From: Streptomyces hyaluromycini | GTDB lineage: Bacteria; Actinomycetota; Actinomycetes; Streptomycetales; Streptomycetaceae | DNA length: 64,000 bases | Assembly: GCF_002217755.1 (NCBI RefSeq) | Contig: NZ_BCFL01000017.1 | Location: forward strand, 834,442 to 898,441 | Reading direction: 5' to 3' | Shown: one piece after another, positions 29,588 to 38,613 of the stretch | Position numbering within the stretch: position 1 is the first letter of the stretch | How the letters are laid out: each line of letters starts with the position of its first letter | Made by a program: the position numbers and the translations under genes | Notes under the pieces: generated by a model | The model's database searches: none | Seen by the model: only the letters and a program-made list of their open reading frames with translations | Told to the model about the DNA's origin: nothing

Positions 29588-29600
29588 GTGTTGGAGCACC
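29588..29600 (+). repeat. Leader repeat GTGTTGGAGCACC, copy 2
   Basis: Second copy of the 13-bp motif found at 29278-29290. It lies 105 bp upstream of the GTG start of the DnaB-like helicase gene. Confidence 0.6.
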
Positions 29601-29692
29601 AAGGCCGCAGCGACTCCCAAGACGACCGCCCAAAACGATCAACCCGGCGCCGGGACCTGCCAGTCCGTATCGGCCCGAGACAAGGAAGCTCA

Positions 29693-31237
29693 GTGCCCCA
29701 GGGTACGACCCCGCAGTGGCAAGCACCATCCACTCACTCCCACCTCAGCCCGCAGGTCGCGATCGGCGTCACGGCCACCCCGCCTCACGATGCGGAGGCC
29801 GAGACGGCCGTGCTCGGGGCCTGCATGTTCCAGAGCGCGGTCATCGACGAGGTCCGGCAGGTACTGGAGCCTGGCGACTTCTTTCGGCCCGCGCACACCA
29901 CGATCTGGCACGCTCTGCTGGAGCTGCGCAGGCAGGAAGCGCCGACCGACCCGATCGCGCTGTCCCACCAGCTGAAGTCCACGGGCGACCTCACGCGCGT
30001 CGGTGGTCCCCAGTACCTGCACGCTCTGGCGGCCTCGGCAGCCGTGGGGTCGGGCGCCTCGTACTACGCGGACATCGTCCGCGGCCACGCCGACCTGCGC
30101 GTCCTGCAGGCCACGGCGGTCCGCGTACTCCAGGGCGCCACCGCGCCGGGAGCCGACCCGGCCGAGGTGCGAAGCCTGCTGACGGCATCGCTGAGCGAGG
30201 CCGCCGACCGCGCACGCCGCAGCTCGGGCGGGCGGCTCCAGCGGTACGCCGTGGACGGCTGGTCCTTCGTCACCGACACCCCCGCCACCACCGAGCCCGT
30301 GTGGGGGACGCCGGGAAAAGCGGCCTGGGCCTCGGGTGAGAGCCTGATGCTCGTCGGGCCACCAGGTGTCGGGAAGTCGACGATCGCCCAGCAGATCGTC
30401 CTCGCCCGCCTCGGCCTGCTCGCCCAGGTCCTGGACATGCCCGTGCGGGAGGGCGAGAAGGTCCTCTACATCGCCGCAGACCGGCCCAGCCAGCTCGCCC
30501 GCGCCTTCACCAGGGTCGTGCACCAGGCCGACCGGGACATCCTGCGCCGGCGCCTGGTCTTCTGGTCGGGACCGCTGCCCACCTCGCTCAACACCGAGCC
30601 GCAGCTGCTCGCCGAGCTGGCCGCCGAGCACGGAGCGGACACCGTGGTGATCGACAGCCTCAAGGACGTGGTCGGCAAACTCACCGACGACGAGGCCGGC
30701 CTCGCGTACAACAACGCCCGCCAGCAGCTCCTGCGCGACGGTGTCGAGCTCCTCGAACTGCACCACCAGCGCAAACAGGGCCCCGACGCCTCGCGCACCC
30801 AGCGCCCTGTCCTCGACCAGGTCTACGGCTCGGCCTGGTTCACCGCAGGCGCAGGAAGCGTCCTGTTCCTCAGCGGCGCGGCCGGAGACCCGGTGGTCCA
30901 CCTCCACCACCTCAAGACCATCGACGACGAGATCGGCCCGCTGCCGGTCATCCACGACCACCCCCGTGGCACCTCGCGCGTCGACACGAGCCTCGACCCG
31001 CTGACCCTCCTGCGGCAGGCGGGCGCAAGCGGGCTCACCGCCCGCCAGCTCGCCACCCAGATCACCGGCGAGGACAAGCCCATCGCCGCGGACATCGCCA
31101 GGGCGAGGCGCCGCCTGGAGAACCTCACCAAGAGCGGACACGCCACCCAGGAGACCGGTGCCGGCGGTGGCACCGGAGGCGGCCAGGCGACCCGGTGGAA
31201 GGCCGCCATTGCCCGCCACATCACCGCCGTGTCCTGA
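29693..31237 (+). CDS. DnaB/RepA-like replicative helicase
   Basis: A 514-residue protein. Residues about 20-135 match the DnaB N-terminal domain (HDAEAETAVLGACMFQ, then PGDFFRPAHTTIWHALLEL). A RecA-like ATPase follows with Walker A GPPGVGKST (about 222) and Walker B TVVIDSLKDVVG (about 318). The C-terminal segment (about 440-500) looks like a winged-helix region. It probably unwinds DNA for replication of the excised element, like the RepA-type helicases of actinomycete plasmids. The GTG at 29693 follows CAAGGAAGCTCA. A hairpin terminator and a GTACGC-rich tract follow. Confidence 0.82.
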   Translation: MPQGTTPQWQAPSTHSHLSPQVAIGVTATPPHDAEAETAVLGACMFQSAVIDEVRQVLEPGDFFRPAHTTIWHALLELRRQEAPTDPIALSHQLKSTGDLTRVGGPQYLHALAASAAVGSGASYYADIVRGHADLRVLQATAVRVLQGATAPGADPAEVRSLLTASLSEAADRARRSSGGRLQRYAVDGWSFVTDTPATTEPVWGTPGKAAWASGESLMLVGPPGVGKSTIAQQIVLARLGLLAQVLDMPVREGEKVLYIAADRPSQLARAFTRVVHQADRDILRRRLVFWSGPLPTSLNTEPQLLAELAAEHGADTVVIDSLKDVVGKLTDDEAGLAYNNARQQLLRDGVELLELHHQRKQGPDASRTQRPVLDQVYGSAWFTAGAGSVLFLSGAAGDPVVHLHHLKTIDDEIGPLPVIHDHPRGTSRVDTSLDPLTLLRQAGASGLTARQLATQITGEDKPIAADIARARRRLENLTKSGHATQETGAGGGTGGGQATRWKAAIARHITAVS

Positions 31238-31248
31238 CCGGGCGGACC

Positions 31249-31384
31249 CGTACGCGGTGCCGTACGCGCCCCGGACGGCCGAAGGCGCGTACGCACCGCC
31301 TCCGCCACGTACGAATCTCAGGAAGCCGCAGGTCAGACGCCTACGCGCCATCGAACGGCGCGTTCACATCCCCGGCGTGTACGC
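31249..31384. other. GTACGC-rich tract after the helicase gene
   Basis: GTACGC occurs at 31250, 31262, 31289 and 31379, with GTACGA at 31309 and CTACGC at 31341. Most of the 282-bp gap between the helicase and the DUF2637-type gene is otherwise featureless. The repeats could be iteron-like sites of an origin next to the helicase gene, or chance in GC-rich DNA. Confidence 0.35.
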
Positions 31385-31412
31385 GCTGCCCCCTCCTTGG
31401 AGAGGGGGCAGC
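31385..31412. terminator. Hairpin terminator
   Basis: GCTGCCCCCTC (31385-31395) pairs perfectly with GAGGGGGCAGC (31402-31412) around a 6-nt loop, about 150 bp downstream of the helicase gene and before the DUF2637-type gene. Confidence 0.78.
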
Positions 31413-31519
31413 GTAAGCGCCCCCGCCCTCACAGCTCGTGGAGAACCGTCCTTGCTCATCACCGCACCCCAGGCTGGCACCGCCCCAGAGTTTGCCGTCA
31501 CGACGACGGGAGGGCGGGC

Positions 31520-32257
31520 ATGACCAAGCAGACCGCCGAGCGATACGCGCTTGCCGCAGCCGGAGGCGTCATCGTGGCCCTTACTGTCGGCGGCTTCTGG
31601 CTCTCGTACGCGCACCTCGCCGAGGTCGCCGGGCAGCATGGGCTCGGTGACTTCCCGGCCCGACGGTGGGTCTGGCCCGCCACCCTGGACGCCTTCATCG
31701 TCGCGGGCGAGCTGCTCATGCTCCGCGCGGGTCTGCGCCAGGTCACCGATCGATGGGCCATCGCTATCACCGCCACCGGGTCGGTCGGATCCATCGCGCT
31801 CAACGTGGCGGGCGTGAGCGGAACGAGCGACGCCCGCGCTGTGCCCTGGCTGGACTACGTGGTCGCCGCGGTCCCGCCGACCGCCGCGCTCCTTGCCTTC
31901 GGCGTCCTGATGCGGCAGATCCACCAGCTCGTCACTGAGCCCGCCGACCGCCCGGTCCCTGTTCCCGATCAGGCATCCCGACCGGCGGCCGGCACTTCCG
32001 TTCAGCGACCGGAACCCCAGCAGCTGGTTCCGCAGAGCAAGCCGCGCGGCGGCCGACCGCCCGGTGCCACCCTCGACGAACTCGTGGAGATCGGCCGCAT
32101 CGCCGTCGCCGAGAAGAACAACCTCACACGGGCAATCGTCCAGCAAGCCATACGGAACAAGGGACTTTCGGTCAGCGGCAAACGGCTGACCGAAGTGATG
32201 AACATCCTCCGGCCCGAATTCGAGCCCGAGCCCGGAACAGCCCCGGCCGGCGGCTGA
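31520..32257 (+). CDS. DUF2637-like membrane protein
   Basis: A 245-residue protein with four predicted membrane helices in the first 135 residues (YALAAAGGVIVALTVGGFWL; PATLDAFIVAGELLMLRAG; WAIAITATGSVGSIALNVAG; VVAAVPPTAALLAFGVLM). A Pro-rich linker and a basic helical C terminus (GRPPGATLDELVEIGRIAV, LTEVMNIL) that may be a DNA-binding helix pair complete it. It resembles the DUF2637 proteins of Streptomyces plasmids and integrative elements, often near transfer and spread genes. ATG follows GGGAGGGCGGGC. A role in spread or partition is inference. Confidence 0.7.
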   Translation: MTKQTAERYALAAAGGVIVALTVGGFWLSYAHLAEVAGQHGLGDFPARRWVWPATLDAFIVAGELLMLRAGLRQVTDRWAIAITATGSVGSIALNVAGVSGTSDARAVPWLDYVVAAVPPTAALLAFGVLMRQIHQLVTEPADRPVPVPDQASRPAAGTSVQRPEPQQLVPQSKPRGGRPPGATLDELVEIGRIAVAEKNNLTRAIVQQAIRNKGLSVSGKRLTEVMNILRPEFEPEPGTAPAGG

Positions 32258-32352
32258 CCGGCCCCGCGACTGGGCCGGAACCTCAATGCCCATTCCGCCG
32301 ACCACAACCCGCCCCCCGCCAGCCCTCCACACCCCTCCCGGAGTACCCGTTC

Positions 32353-33105
32353 GTGACGCACGACTCCCACTGCACCGATCACAATTCCGGCGTGCTGCCG
32401 TCGCTGGCGAAGTCGCCTACGCTGCTGGGGCGTTTACGGCGCGCGTTCGGACGGACGGCCCCTTGCGGAGGAACGGCCCCTGGCGGAGCCAGTAGTACCC
32501 CGAGTCCGACTCAAGGCCGGTCTTCGGGGATCTCCGCCCCGGGGGTGGCGGAGACGGCCCAGCGCCAGGGGGCGCAGAACCAGGAGGACGGGACCGAGGG
32601 CGGCCCCGACCCGGACGAGCTCCACGCCGTTCAGCAGCAGATCCTCCGCCCCGCACCCGCCGCCATGCCGACCACTGGTGAGCGCGCCCCGCAAAGCGCT
32701 CAGCCGACGATCCGCCGTTTCACCGGCACCAAGCGGACCGTCCGCGTCGGCCCGCTGCGCTTCACCGGCGACGAACACGCCAACCTCCAGGAGGCTGCCG
32801 CCGAGCACGGCTACAAGGGCGAATCCGGATTCGCCGCCGACATCGTCCTCGCCTTCGTGTCCGGTCGGTTCACCGCGAACCTGCCGCTGTCCGAGGACCG
32901 CCGCCGCACCCACATGTTCCGAGCCCAGGTGCTGCGTGAGCTCAACCGCATCGGCGTCAACGTCAACCAGATCGCCCGCGCCCTCAACAGCGACCTCACC
33001 CCGCCGGAGACCCGCCAGCGTCTCGACGAGCTCCATCAGTTGCTGGAGCTGATCGCCGAGGCCCTGCGCGAACCGGCCGACTCCAGGAAGGACCAGGCCG
33101 CGTGA
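32353..33105 (+). CDS. mobC: MobC-like relaxosome accessory protein
   Basis: A 250-residue protein. The first 115 residues are low-complexity. The C-terminal part has the MobC pattern: RFTGDEHANLQEAAAEHGY, then RAQVLRELNRIGVNVNQIARALN. MobC proteins help the relaxase open DNA at oriT. Its stop overlaps the relaxase start as GTGA, so the two are translationally coupled. GTG at 32353 is the likely start. Confidence 0.8.
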   Translation: MTHDSHCTDHNSGVLPSLAKSPTLLGRLRRAFGRTAPCGGTAPGGASSTPSPTQGRSSGISAPGVAETAQRQGAQNQEDGTEGGPDPDELHAVQQQILRPAPAAMPTTGERAPQSAQPTIRRFTGTKRTVRVGPLRFTGDEHANLQEAAAEHGYKGESGFAADIVLAFVSGRFTANLPLSEDRRRTHMFRAQVLRELNRIGVNVNQIARALNSDLTPPETRQRLDELHQLLELIAEALREPADSRKDQAA

Positions 33106-34814
33106 TCGCCGCCATCAAACCGGCCGGGTCCAACACCCGTGGCCTGCTCGCCTACCTCTACGGCCCCGGTCGGCACGACGAGCACACCGACCCGCACATC
33201 GTCGCCGGCTTCGCCATGCTCGGCATGCCCGACCCCGGCCGTGACCAGGACGCCACCCTCACCCAGCTCGCCCGCCACCTCGACGCGCCCGTTCACCTTC
33301 GGAACAGCGAGTTCGGAAGGAGGGTGACCGACCACGTTTGGCACTGCCCCGTCCGCATCGCCCCCGAAGACCGTCACCTCTCCGACTCCGAGTGGGCCGA
33401 CATCGCCCAGCGCATCGTCGAAGCCGCTGGCATCGCCCCGCCAGGAGACGACCTCGGCTGCCGCTGGATCGCCGTACGCCACGCAGACGACCACATCCAC
33501 ATCCTCGCCACCACCGTCCGCGACGACGGCCGCCGCCCGGGGCTCCACGACAGCGGCATCCGCGTCGGCGACGCCTGCCGCCAGATCGAGAAGGACTACG
33601 GCCTTCGCCAGCTGAAGAAGGGCGACCGCACCGCCACGCGTCGCCCCACCCAGGCCGAGATGCACAAGGCCCAGCGCCTCGGCTGGGAGCAGACCAGCCG
33701 CGCATGGATCCAGGACCGCATCCGCGCCGCCATCCCCCACGCGAACAGCGCCGAGGAACTCCTCGCCTACCTCCAAGCCGACGGCATCGTGGTCAAACCC
33801 CGCCGCGGACCGTCCGGAGACCTCCTCGGCTACGCCGTCGGCCGCCCTGGCGACCTCAACAAGGACGGCGAACAGATCTTCCACCCCGCCGGAAAGATCG
33901 CCCCCGACCTCACCCTCCCCAGGCTCAAGGCCCGCCTCGAAACCACCGTGCCGGAGGAACACCCCACCGCACGCCGCAACCGCCTCACCACCCCCTGGCA
34001 CCAGGCCATCGACGCCCTCGAAACCCTCCAGGTCGGCATGACCGATGACACCCACGCCCAGGCCCACATCACCGCGCTCGGCGAACTCATCGAAGCCACC
34101 GCCCAGAAAGCCCCCGCCCACCTCCAGGCCGAACTACGAGCGGCCTCAGCGGCGTTCGCCCGCGCCCAGCGCTCCTGGATCCGCGCCGAGAACCAGGCCG
34201 CCCACACCTTGCGCACAGCGGCTCGCGACATCGCCCACACCGCGACCGGCCCCGACGGCAGCGCCCTGGCCGCCCTGCTCACCGCCCTCGTCTGGGCGAC
34301 GATCGCCGCCGCCCGCTGGCACGACGCGAAGAACCACGCCCACCAGACCGAAGCCGCCCGCCAGACCCTGCACCACCTCCGCACCGCCGCCGACCGAGCC
34401 CTCACGCCCGTCCTCGACAGCCTCGCCACCCGTCAGCCGAACGAGCAGGTCCGGCGGACCCTCGCCCACGACGTTCGCGCCGCCATCCCGGATCATGCCG
34501 ACCGCATCCTCACCGACCCGGCCTGGCCAGCCCTCGCCACCACCCTGGCCGACGCCGAAGCCGGCGGCCACAAACCCCACCAGCTCCTCAAGGAGGCCGC
34601 CGCCCAACGCGAACTCACCACCGCCCGCCAACCCGCCCGCGTTCTGATCACCCGCATCCAGCACGCCAGCCGTAACCCGGCACCCAACCCCCGCGCCGAA
34701 GCCGCCCGCCGCCGCTCGACCATGGCACCGGCGCCCGGCACCTACCAGGCTCGAAAGCCACAGCCCACAACGGCAGCCTCGACCCCCGTCGATCAACGGC
34801 GCCGCCAGCGCTGA
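33102..34814 (+). CDS. mobA: Relaxase / mobilization nuclease
   Basis: A 570-residue protein with a MobA/VirD2-type N-terminal domain (PF03432-like). The metal-binding histidines are in RHADDHIHILATTVRDDG (about 126-140); a candidate nucleophilic tyrosine is the one in LLAYLYGPG near residue 20. It nicks at oriT and pilots the strand into the recipient. The C-terminal 230 residues are helical and alanine-rich, with a possible hydrophobic segment (GSALAALLTALVWATIAAA). GTG start overlapping the mobC stop. With no transfer ATPase in the element, a helper conjugation system is needed. Confidence 0.87.
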   Translation: MIAAIKPAGSNTRGLLAYLYGPGRHDEHTDPHIVAGFAMLGMPDPGRDQDATLTQLARHLDAPVHLRNSEFGRRVTDHVWHCPVRIAPEDRHLSDSEWADIAQRIVEAAGIAPPGDDLGCRWIAVRHADDHIHILATTVRDDGRRPGLHDSGIRVGDACRQIEKDYGLRQLKKGDRTATRRPTQAEMHKAQRLGWEQTSRAWIQDRIRAAIPHANSAEELLAYLQADGIVVKPRRGPSGDLLGYAVGRPGDLNKDGEQIFHPAGKIAPDLTLPRLKARLETTVPEEHPTARRNRLTTPWHQAIDALETLQVGMTDDTHAQAHITALGELIEATAQKAPAHLQAELRAASAAFARAQRSWIRAENQAAHTLRTAARDIAHTATGPDGSALAALLTALVWATIAAARWHDAKNHAHQTEAARQTLHHLRTAADRALTPVLDSLATRQPNEQVRRTLAHDVRAAIPDHADRILTDPAWPALATTLADAEAGGHKPHQLLKEAAAQRELTTARQPARVLITRIQHASRNPAPNPRAEAARRRSTMAPAPGTYQARKPQPTTAASTPVDQRRRQR

Positions 34815-34875
34815 CAGCCACAGAGAGCCCCCATGCCAGCCGCCCAACAGCCACAACCCCGCCCGCGGTCACACA

Positions 34876-34914
34876 CCCCTCGGGGCCGGCGTCGTATGCG
34901 CTGACCCCGAGGGG
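34876..34914. terminator. Bidirectional hairpin terminator
   Basis: CCCCTCGGGG (34876-34885) pairs with CCCCGAGGGG (34905-34914) in the gap between the relaxase gene and the convergent small ORF. Confidence 0.75.
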
Positions 34915-34956
34915 CTTGCCTCCTCCGAACGGGGCGGATCTCAAGCGGTCTACTGG

Positions 34957-35385
34957 TCAGGGACTACGGCGGTGACGGCCTCGCCCCCTCGCCCCGGAGC
35001 CGTGCTCGGCGGGGCGGGCGGGCGAGTCGTGCGTCCGGAGGGAGTGCCAGATGCGCGCCTGGAGTTCCTTGATGCAGGCACCACAGGCGTACATGGGCGC
35101 CTGGACTCCGGCGACGGTGGCCGGCCCGATCCACAGGACTCTGGTCCGTTGCTGTCCGCAGTACAGCCAGCAGATCCCGTCGATCCAGTGGTTGCCGTCG
35201 TTGGTGGCCAGCGGGTCGGGCAGGCCGCCTCGTGCGAACTCGGCGATGCCGGAAATCACCAGATGGTGCCGTAAGCCCGTCTCGGTGAGCCTCGGCTCAC
35301 CTTCCCTGATCGTGCTCTGTGTCCGGCGGGGAGACCGCCTCCGGAGCCGGACCGGTGCCCAGATCACCGATCGGGGTCCACTCAT
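34957..35385 (-). CDS. Hypothetical protein with possible zinc-binding cysteines
   Basis: Up to 142 residues; not recognised. It contains DGICWLYCGQQRTRV and PMYACGACIKELQARIW, so four or five cysteines in CX4C and CX2C-like spacing that could bind zinc, and a basic C terminus. The frame overlaps the end of the upstream GNAT gene by 89 bp if the first ATG is used; a GTG at about 35268 would avoid this. It is the last gene of the regulator-GNAT transcript. Confidence 0.42.
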   Translation of the reverse strand: MSGPRSVIWAPVRLRRRSPRRTQSTIREGEPRLTETGLRHHLVISGIAEFARGGLPDPLATNDGNHWIDGICWLYCGQQRTRVLWIGPATVAGVQAPMYACGACIKELQARIWHSLRTHDSPARPAEHGSGARGRGRHRRSP

Positions 35386-35935
35386 GCTCCAGGATCGAGT
35401 AAGTGATCGAGTCGCGCCACGCTCCGCGGACGAAGACGTGGTCGCGGATCCGGCCGTCCTCGGTCATGCCCGCCTTCAGAAGGGTCCGCGCGGACGCCTT
35501 GTTGAGAGGTGAGCGGGCCGCCCAGATGCGATGCAGCCCGAGCGTCTGGAAGCCGAGCGCGCACAGCAAGTGGACGGTCTCCGTCCCCAGATTCTTGCCC
35601 CACTCGGCCGGGTGCAGGGCGAACCCGATGGTGGCAGCCTGCTGCGGTTCGGTCGCCAGACGCGCGTAGCCGATCAACCGATGGTCACCGAGCCGGGTGA
35701 TGGCAAGGCAGTACTCGGTCCTGGGAGTGTCCTTGGCGGAGGCGATCGACCGGTCGACGATCGCCTGAACCTGCTCGGGGGTGCGGGGCTCGAAGCTCAG
35801 GTGCCGGGTGGCCTCGGGGTCGCCGTAGATGGCCAGCAGCGCGTCGGTGTCCTCGGGTTCGACTTCGCGCAGTGCCAGGTGCGGGCCGGTCAGGTCGACT
35901 GGGGTCATGGGCGCGGAGCCTACCTGCGGGGTCAT
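35297..35935 (-). CDS. GNAT N-acetyltransferase (RimJ/RimL-like)
   Basis: About 212 residues of the ribosomal-protein-type GNAT family. HLALREVEPEDTDALLAIYGDPEATRHLSFEP is the N-terminal part, IGFALHPAEWGKNLGTETVHLL the acetyl-CoA site, and LGLHRIWAARSPLNKASARTLLKAGM the conserved late motif. It acetylates an amine on a protein or small molecule. The ATG at 35935 overlaps the stop of the upstream regulator as ATGA, deciding the start; ATG 35908 is an alternative. Confidence 0.83.
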   Translation of the reverse strand: MTPQVGSAPMTPVDLTGPHLALREVEPEDTDALLAIYGDPEATRHLSFEPRTPEQVQAIVDRSIASAKDTPRTEYCLAITRLGDHRLIGYARLATEPQQAATIGFALHPAEWGKNLGTETVHLLCALGFQTLGLHRIWAARSPLNKASARTLLKAGMTEDGRIRDHVFVRGAWRDSITYSILEHEWTPIGDLGTGPAPEAVSPPDTEHDQGR

Positions 35936-37368
35936 CTGACGAGGACGGAGGTCGGGGTGGCGGTGAAGGCTTCGATCTCCTCGCGCAGATCGGTTGCCGT
36001 CCCGCTGCTTCGCCTCCCGGCAGCCTGCAGCGCGGCGTGAACGCGCTGGGCGCTGCTCGTAATGCCGAAGTTCCGCTGCTCGATGGGCAGGTCGAGCACG
36101 GGCCGTACGGCCTCGACGGCGCCCTCGACCTCGCCTCTGGCGATGCGGGCGAGGGCGAGGTCGGTCTGGGCACCGGCCTGGTCGCCGAAGGCCCACTCGT
36201 CCTCAGAGGCGTTTTGGTAGGCGGTGACGGCGGCCTCGGAGCGGCTCTCGGCGAGCGCCGAGTCCTCGCCGAGGTGCACGGTGGCTTCGGCGACGTAGTA
36301 GAGCTGTCGGGGCGCCGGGAAGGTCATGATGCCGCCGAAGGCATCGAGGTCGTCGGGTTCGACCGTCGCGCGGGCGTCCTCAACCTGCTGGATGGCAGTG
36401 CGGGTGGCCTCGGCGTCGCCGATCAGGGCATGGGCGCGAGCGGACAGACAGGCCAGCCAGACGCTGGTCGTGCCGCGGACGTTGCCGGCCACGCTCTGGC
36501 CGAGGGAGGCGTAGTCGGCGGCCTCGGCGGGGCGCCCGGCCCAGTAGGAGATGAGCGACTGCAGGGATCGGACCCAGGCGCGCATGGCCTCGTGGTCGGC
36601 GTTGTCGGCGCACACGAAGGCGGTACGGGCCTGCATCATCGCGGCGCTCGGGTTGCCCAGGTCGTGGCTGGCCTTGGCAAGCATGCCGGAGGTGATTCCG
36701 GCAAGCAGGTAGAGCTCCCGGGCCTGCAGGGGCTTGACCCGGCCGCGCTCAAGGAGGCGGAAGGTGAGGTCCTGCACCTCGACGAGGTCGCCGAGCAGGG
36801 TCGGCAACGCCAGCTTCGGGTACGCGACGGTGAGCCGCCGCACTTCGTCGTGGATCTGGCCCAGGGTCTCCGGGCCGATGGTGCTGCCCTCCGCCATAGC
36901 GGTGAAACGAAGCGCACGACGAGCCGCCATCGCGACCTGCCTTTCCAATTCCGTTGTGCCCGCGTCGAAGCGGGTCTCGGTACTGAACGGGTCGCCGGCA
37001 GGCAATACCGCTGCCTGCTCGGTGGAGAGAAGGACCGGGGTCGGCCGTGGCGGCGGAACGACGAGCGGGGGATCGGATGCGGGCGCGGCCCATGAAGCGG
37101 CCGGCGCAGGAGCGAGAAGAAGATCGACGCCGACGCCGAACATGGCTTCCAGCACCCGGCACTGGTCGGGGTAGGGACGGGTTTTCACCGCGCCGCCGTA
37201 CCAGCGCTCGAACTGCCGCTTCGAGACCGACAGGCCCCGGAGCCGCGAATCGTTCTCCGCATCGGCGATCGAGTGTGCCGTCGCCTCGAACCGGAGGCAG
37301 AAGGTCTCGTAGACCTGCCAGTGCCGCCGAAGCGTCAAGACCCGTAAGAGCGTGGGAGTTTCAGCCAC
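35932..37368 (-). CDS. HTH/TPR-type transcriptional regulator
   Basis: A 478-residue protein. The N-terminal 75 residues form a likely helix-turn-helix (LRGLSVSKRQFERWYGGAVKTRP, LEAMFGVGVDLLL). A Pro-rich linker follows and then about 330 residues of helical repeats of TPR type (RARTAFVCADNADHEAMRAW, ADYASLGQSVAGN). This layout is common in Streptomyces regulators that sense a peptide or small ligand. GTG at 37368 follows GAGAGGATCTGCC. It is divergent from the cargo operon and translationally coupled to the GNAT gene, so it is the natural candidate to control both directions. Confidence 0.72.
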   Translation of the reverse strand: MAETPTLLRVLTLRRHWQVYETFCLRFEATAHSIADAENDSRLRGLSVSKRQFERWYGGAVKTRPYPDQCRVLEAMFGVGVDLLLAPAPAASWAAPASDPPLVVPPPRPTPVLLSTEQAAVLPAGDPFSTETRFDAGTTELERQVAMAARRALRFTAMAEGSTIGPETLGQIHDEVRRLTVAYPKLALPTLLGDLVEVQDLTFRLLERGRVKPLQARELYLLAGITSGMLAKASHDLGNPSAAMMQARTAFVCADNADHEAMRAWVRSLQSLISYWAGRPAEAADYASLGQSVAGNVRGTTSVWLACLSARAHALIGDAEATRTAIQQVEDARATVEPDDLDAFGGIMTFPAPRQLYYVAEATVHLGEDSALAESRSEAAVTAYQNASEDEWAFGDQAGAQTDLALARIARGEVEGAVEAVRPVLDLPIEQRNFGITSSAQRVHAALQAAGRRSSGTATDLREEIEAFTATPTSVLVR

Positions 37369-37724
37369 GGCAGATCCTCTCCGTCCCCGTTCGTCTCCAC
37401 CCGACGATAGCCGCGTCCGATCGGCGGAGAACCCGTTCGGCGGCTCCTCGGCCGAGATGACGGCAGCCATGACGGCAGTCATGACGCACGACCGTCACCG
37501 ACCGGGCCACGTGCCGTTCGGCGAGGACGGTTCCATGACGGTGGTGACGTCGTATCCATGCCTCACCGCCTGCCCCCATGCTGAACGCCCACTTCGCTGT
37601 GCGTGCACCGCTGGCAGCGAAGCGTGAGACCGGGAGCTGTCTCGGCGGCTCCGGCCGATCACCCCATCCAGCACCACGTGCCCGCCGGCCCGTTCACGGG
37701 CGGGCCGGCGACGGGAGGGAACCG
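37369..37724. promoter_or_regulatory. Divergent promoter region with spaced ATGACG repeats
   Basis: 356 bp between the TPR-type regulator and the hydroxylase-like gene. It holds ATGACGGCAG at 37457-37466 and 37469-37478, and ATGACGCACG at 37481-37490: three copies at exact 12-bp spacing, with another ATGACGG at 37535. These look like an operator array for the divergent regulator. No gene is visible. Confidence 0.5.
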
Positions 37725-38555
37725 ATGGACACCTTGACCGCCGTTGCCGGGCAGATTGCCCAGCTCGACGCCGTCGACTCCGCTCAGCTGGAGCGGATGC
37801 GCCACGAGGCCCTGACGGCCCGGGCGCCCTGGAAGGCGGAGTACGGCGCCTACCAGTCGGGGGGTTGGTGGACGACGTCGCTGATGAACGCGTCCGGCGA
37901 CGCCTCCGACGTGACGATCGGCGACTGCGCGGCCAGGCCGACCGACCTGCTGTCGCAGATGCCGGCTACCGCCGCTCTGCTGGCCGAACTGGGCCTGAAC
38001 TACATGTGGGTGCGGCTCGCCCGGCTGGAGGCCAACGCCTTCCTGTGGGAGCACCGCGACTACGACGAGCTCGACCAGGTCGAGCGGCACCGGCTGCACG
38101 TCCCCCTGCACACCAACACGTCGGCGTTCCTCGTCACCGGCGGCACCAAGGTGCACATGACCGGCGGGCGGATCTGGCGGCTGACGCCGACGTACGCACA
38201 CGGGGTGTGCAACCTGCTCGGCCCGGACCGGATCCACCTGATCGCCGACGTGTACGCCGACGACGCTTACCGGCGCCTCGCCCGCCGGCCCACGCTCCAC
38301 CCCGGCTCCGCCGAGCCGCTGCCCTCGGCCGACCAGGCGATGCTCGCCGAGCGGCTCCAGGCCGCCCGCGGCATGGCCGGCCTCGGCTACACAGCAGCGG
38401 CCGAGCGGATGCTGCTGCGGCTCTTCTACGCCTACGCCCTGCCCGAGGGCGCGGTCTACGACCTGATCGCCGAGCTGCACACCTCGCTCGGCGACGAGGA
38501 GGCCGCCGCGCGCTGGGCGTCGGCGAAGCGCCGCCTCCTTGCGCTCACGGCCTGA
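37725..38555 (+). CDS. Putative aspartyl/asparaginyl beta-hydroxylase-like 2OG/Fe oxygenase
   Basis: A 276-residue protein. WEHRDYDELDQVERHRLHVPLHTN followed 50 or so residues later by RLTPTYAHGVCNLLGPDRIHL gives an HXD...H iron triad plus an arginine for 2-oxoglutarate, as in the Asp/Asn/Pro hydroxylase group (PF05118-like). Such enzymes hydroxylate free or peptidyl amino acids. A helical C-terminal domain follows (about 205-276). ATG follows GGGAGGGAACCG. It is the first gene of a run leading to alaS. The fold call is moderately sure, the substrate unknown. Confidence 0.68.
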   Translation: MDTLTAVAGQIAQLDAVDSAQLERMRHEALTARAPWKAEYGAYQSGGWWTTSLMNASGDASDVTIGDCAARPTDLLSQMPATAALLAELGLNYMWVRLARLEANAFLWEHRDYDELDQVERHRLHVPLHTNTSAFLVTGGTKVHMTGGRIWRLTPTYAHGVCNLLGPDRIHLIADVYADDAYRRLARRPTLHPGSAEPLPSADQAMLAERLQAARGMAGLGYTAAAERMLLRLFYAYALPEGAVYDLIAELHTSLGDEEAAARWASAKRRLLALTA

Positions 38556-38613
38556 CCACCCGACCACCCGACCGCCCGCCGGCCACCCGCCGAAATCCGA
38601 TCGGAGGACGCAC

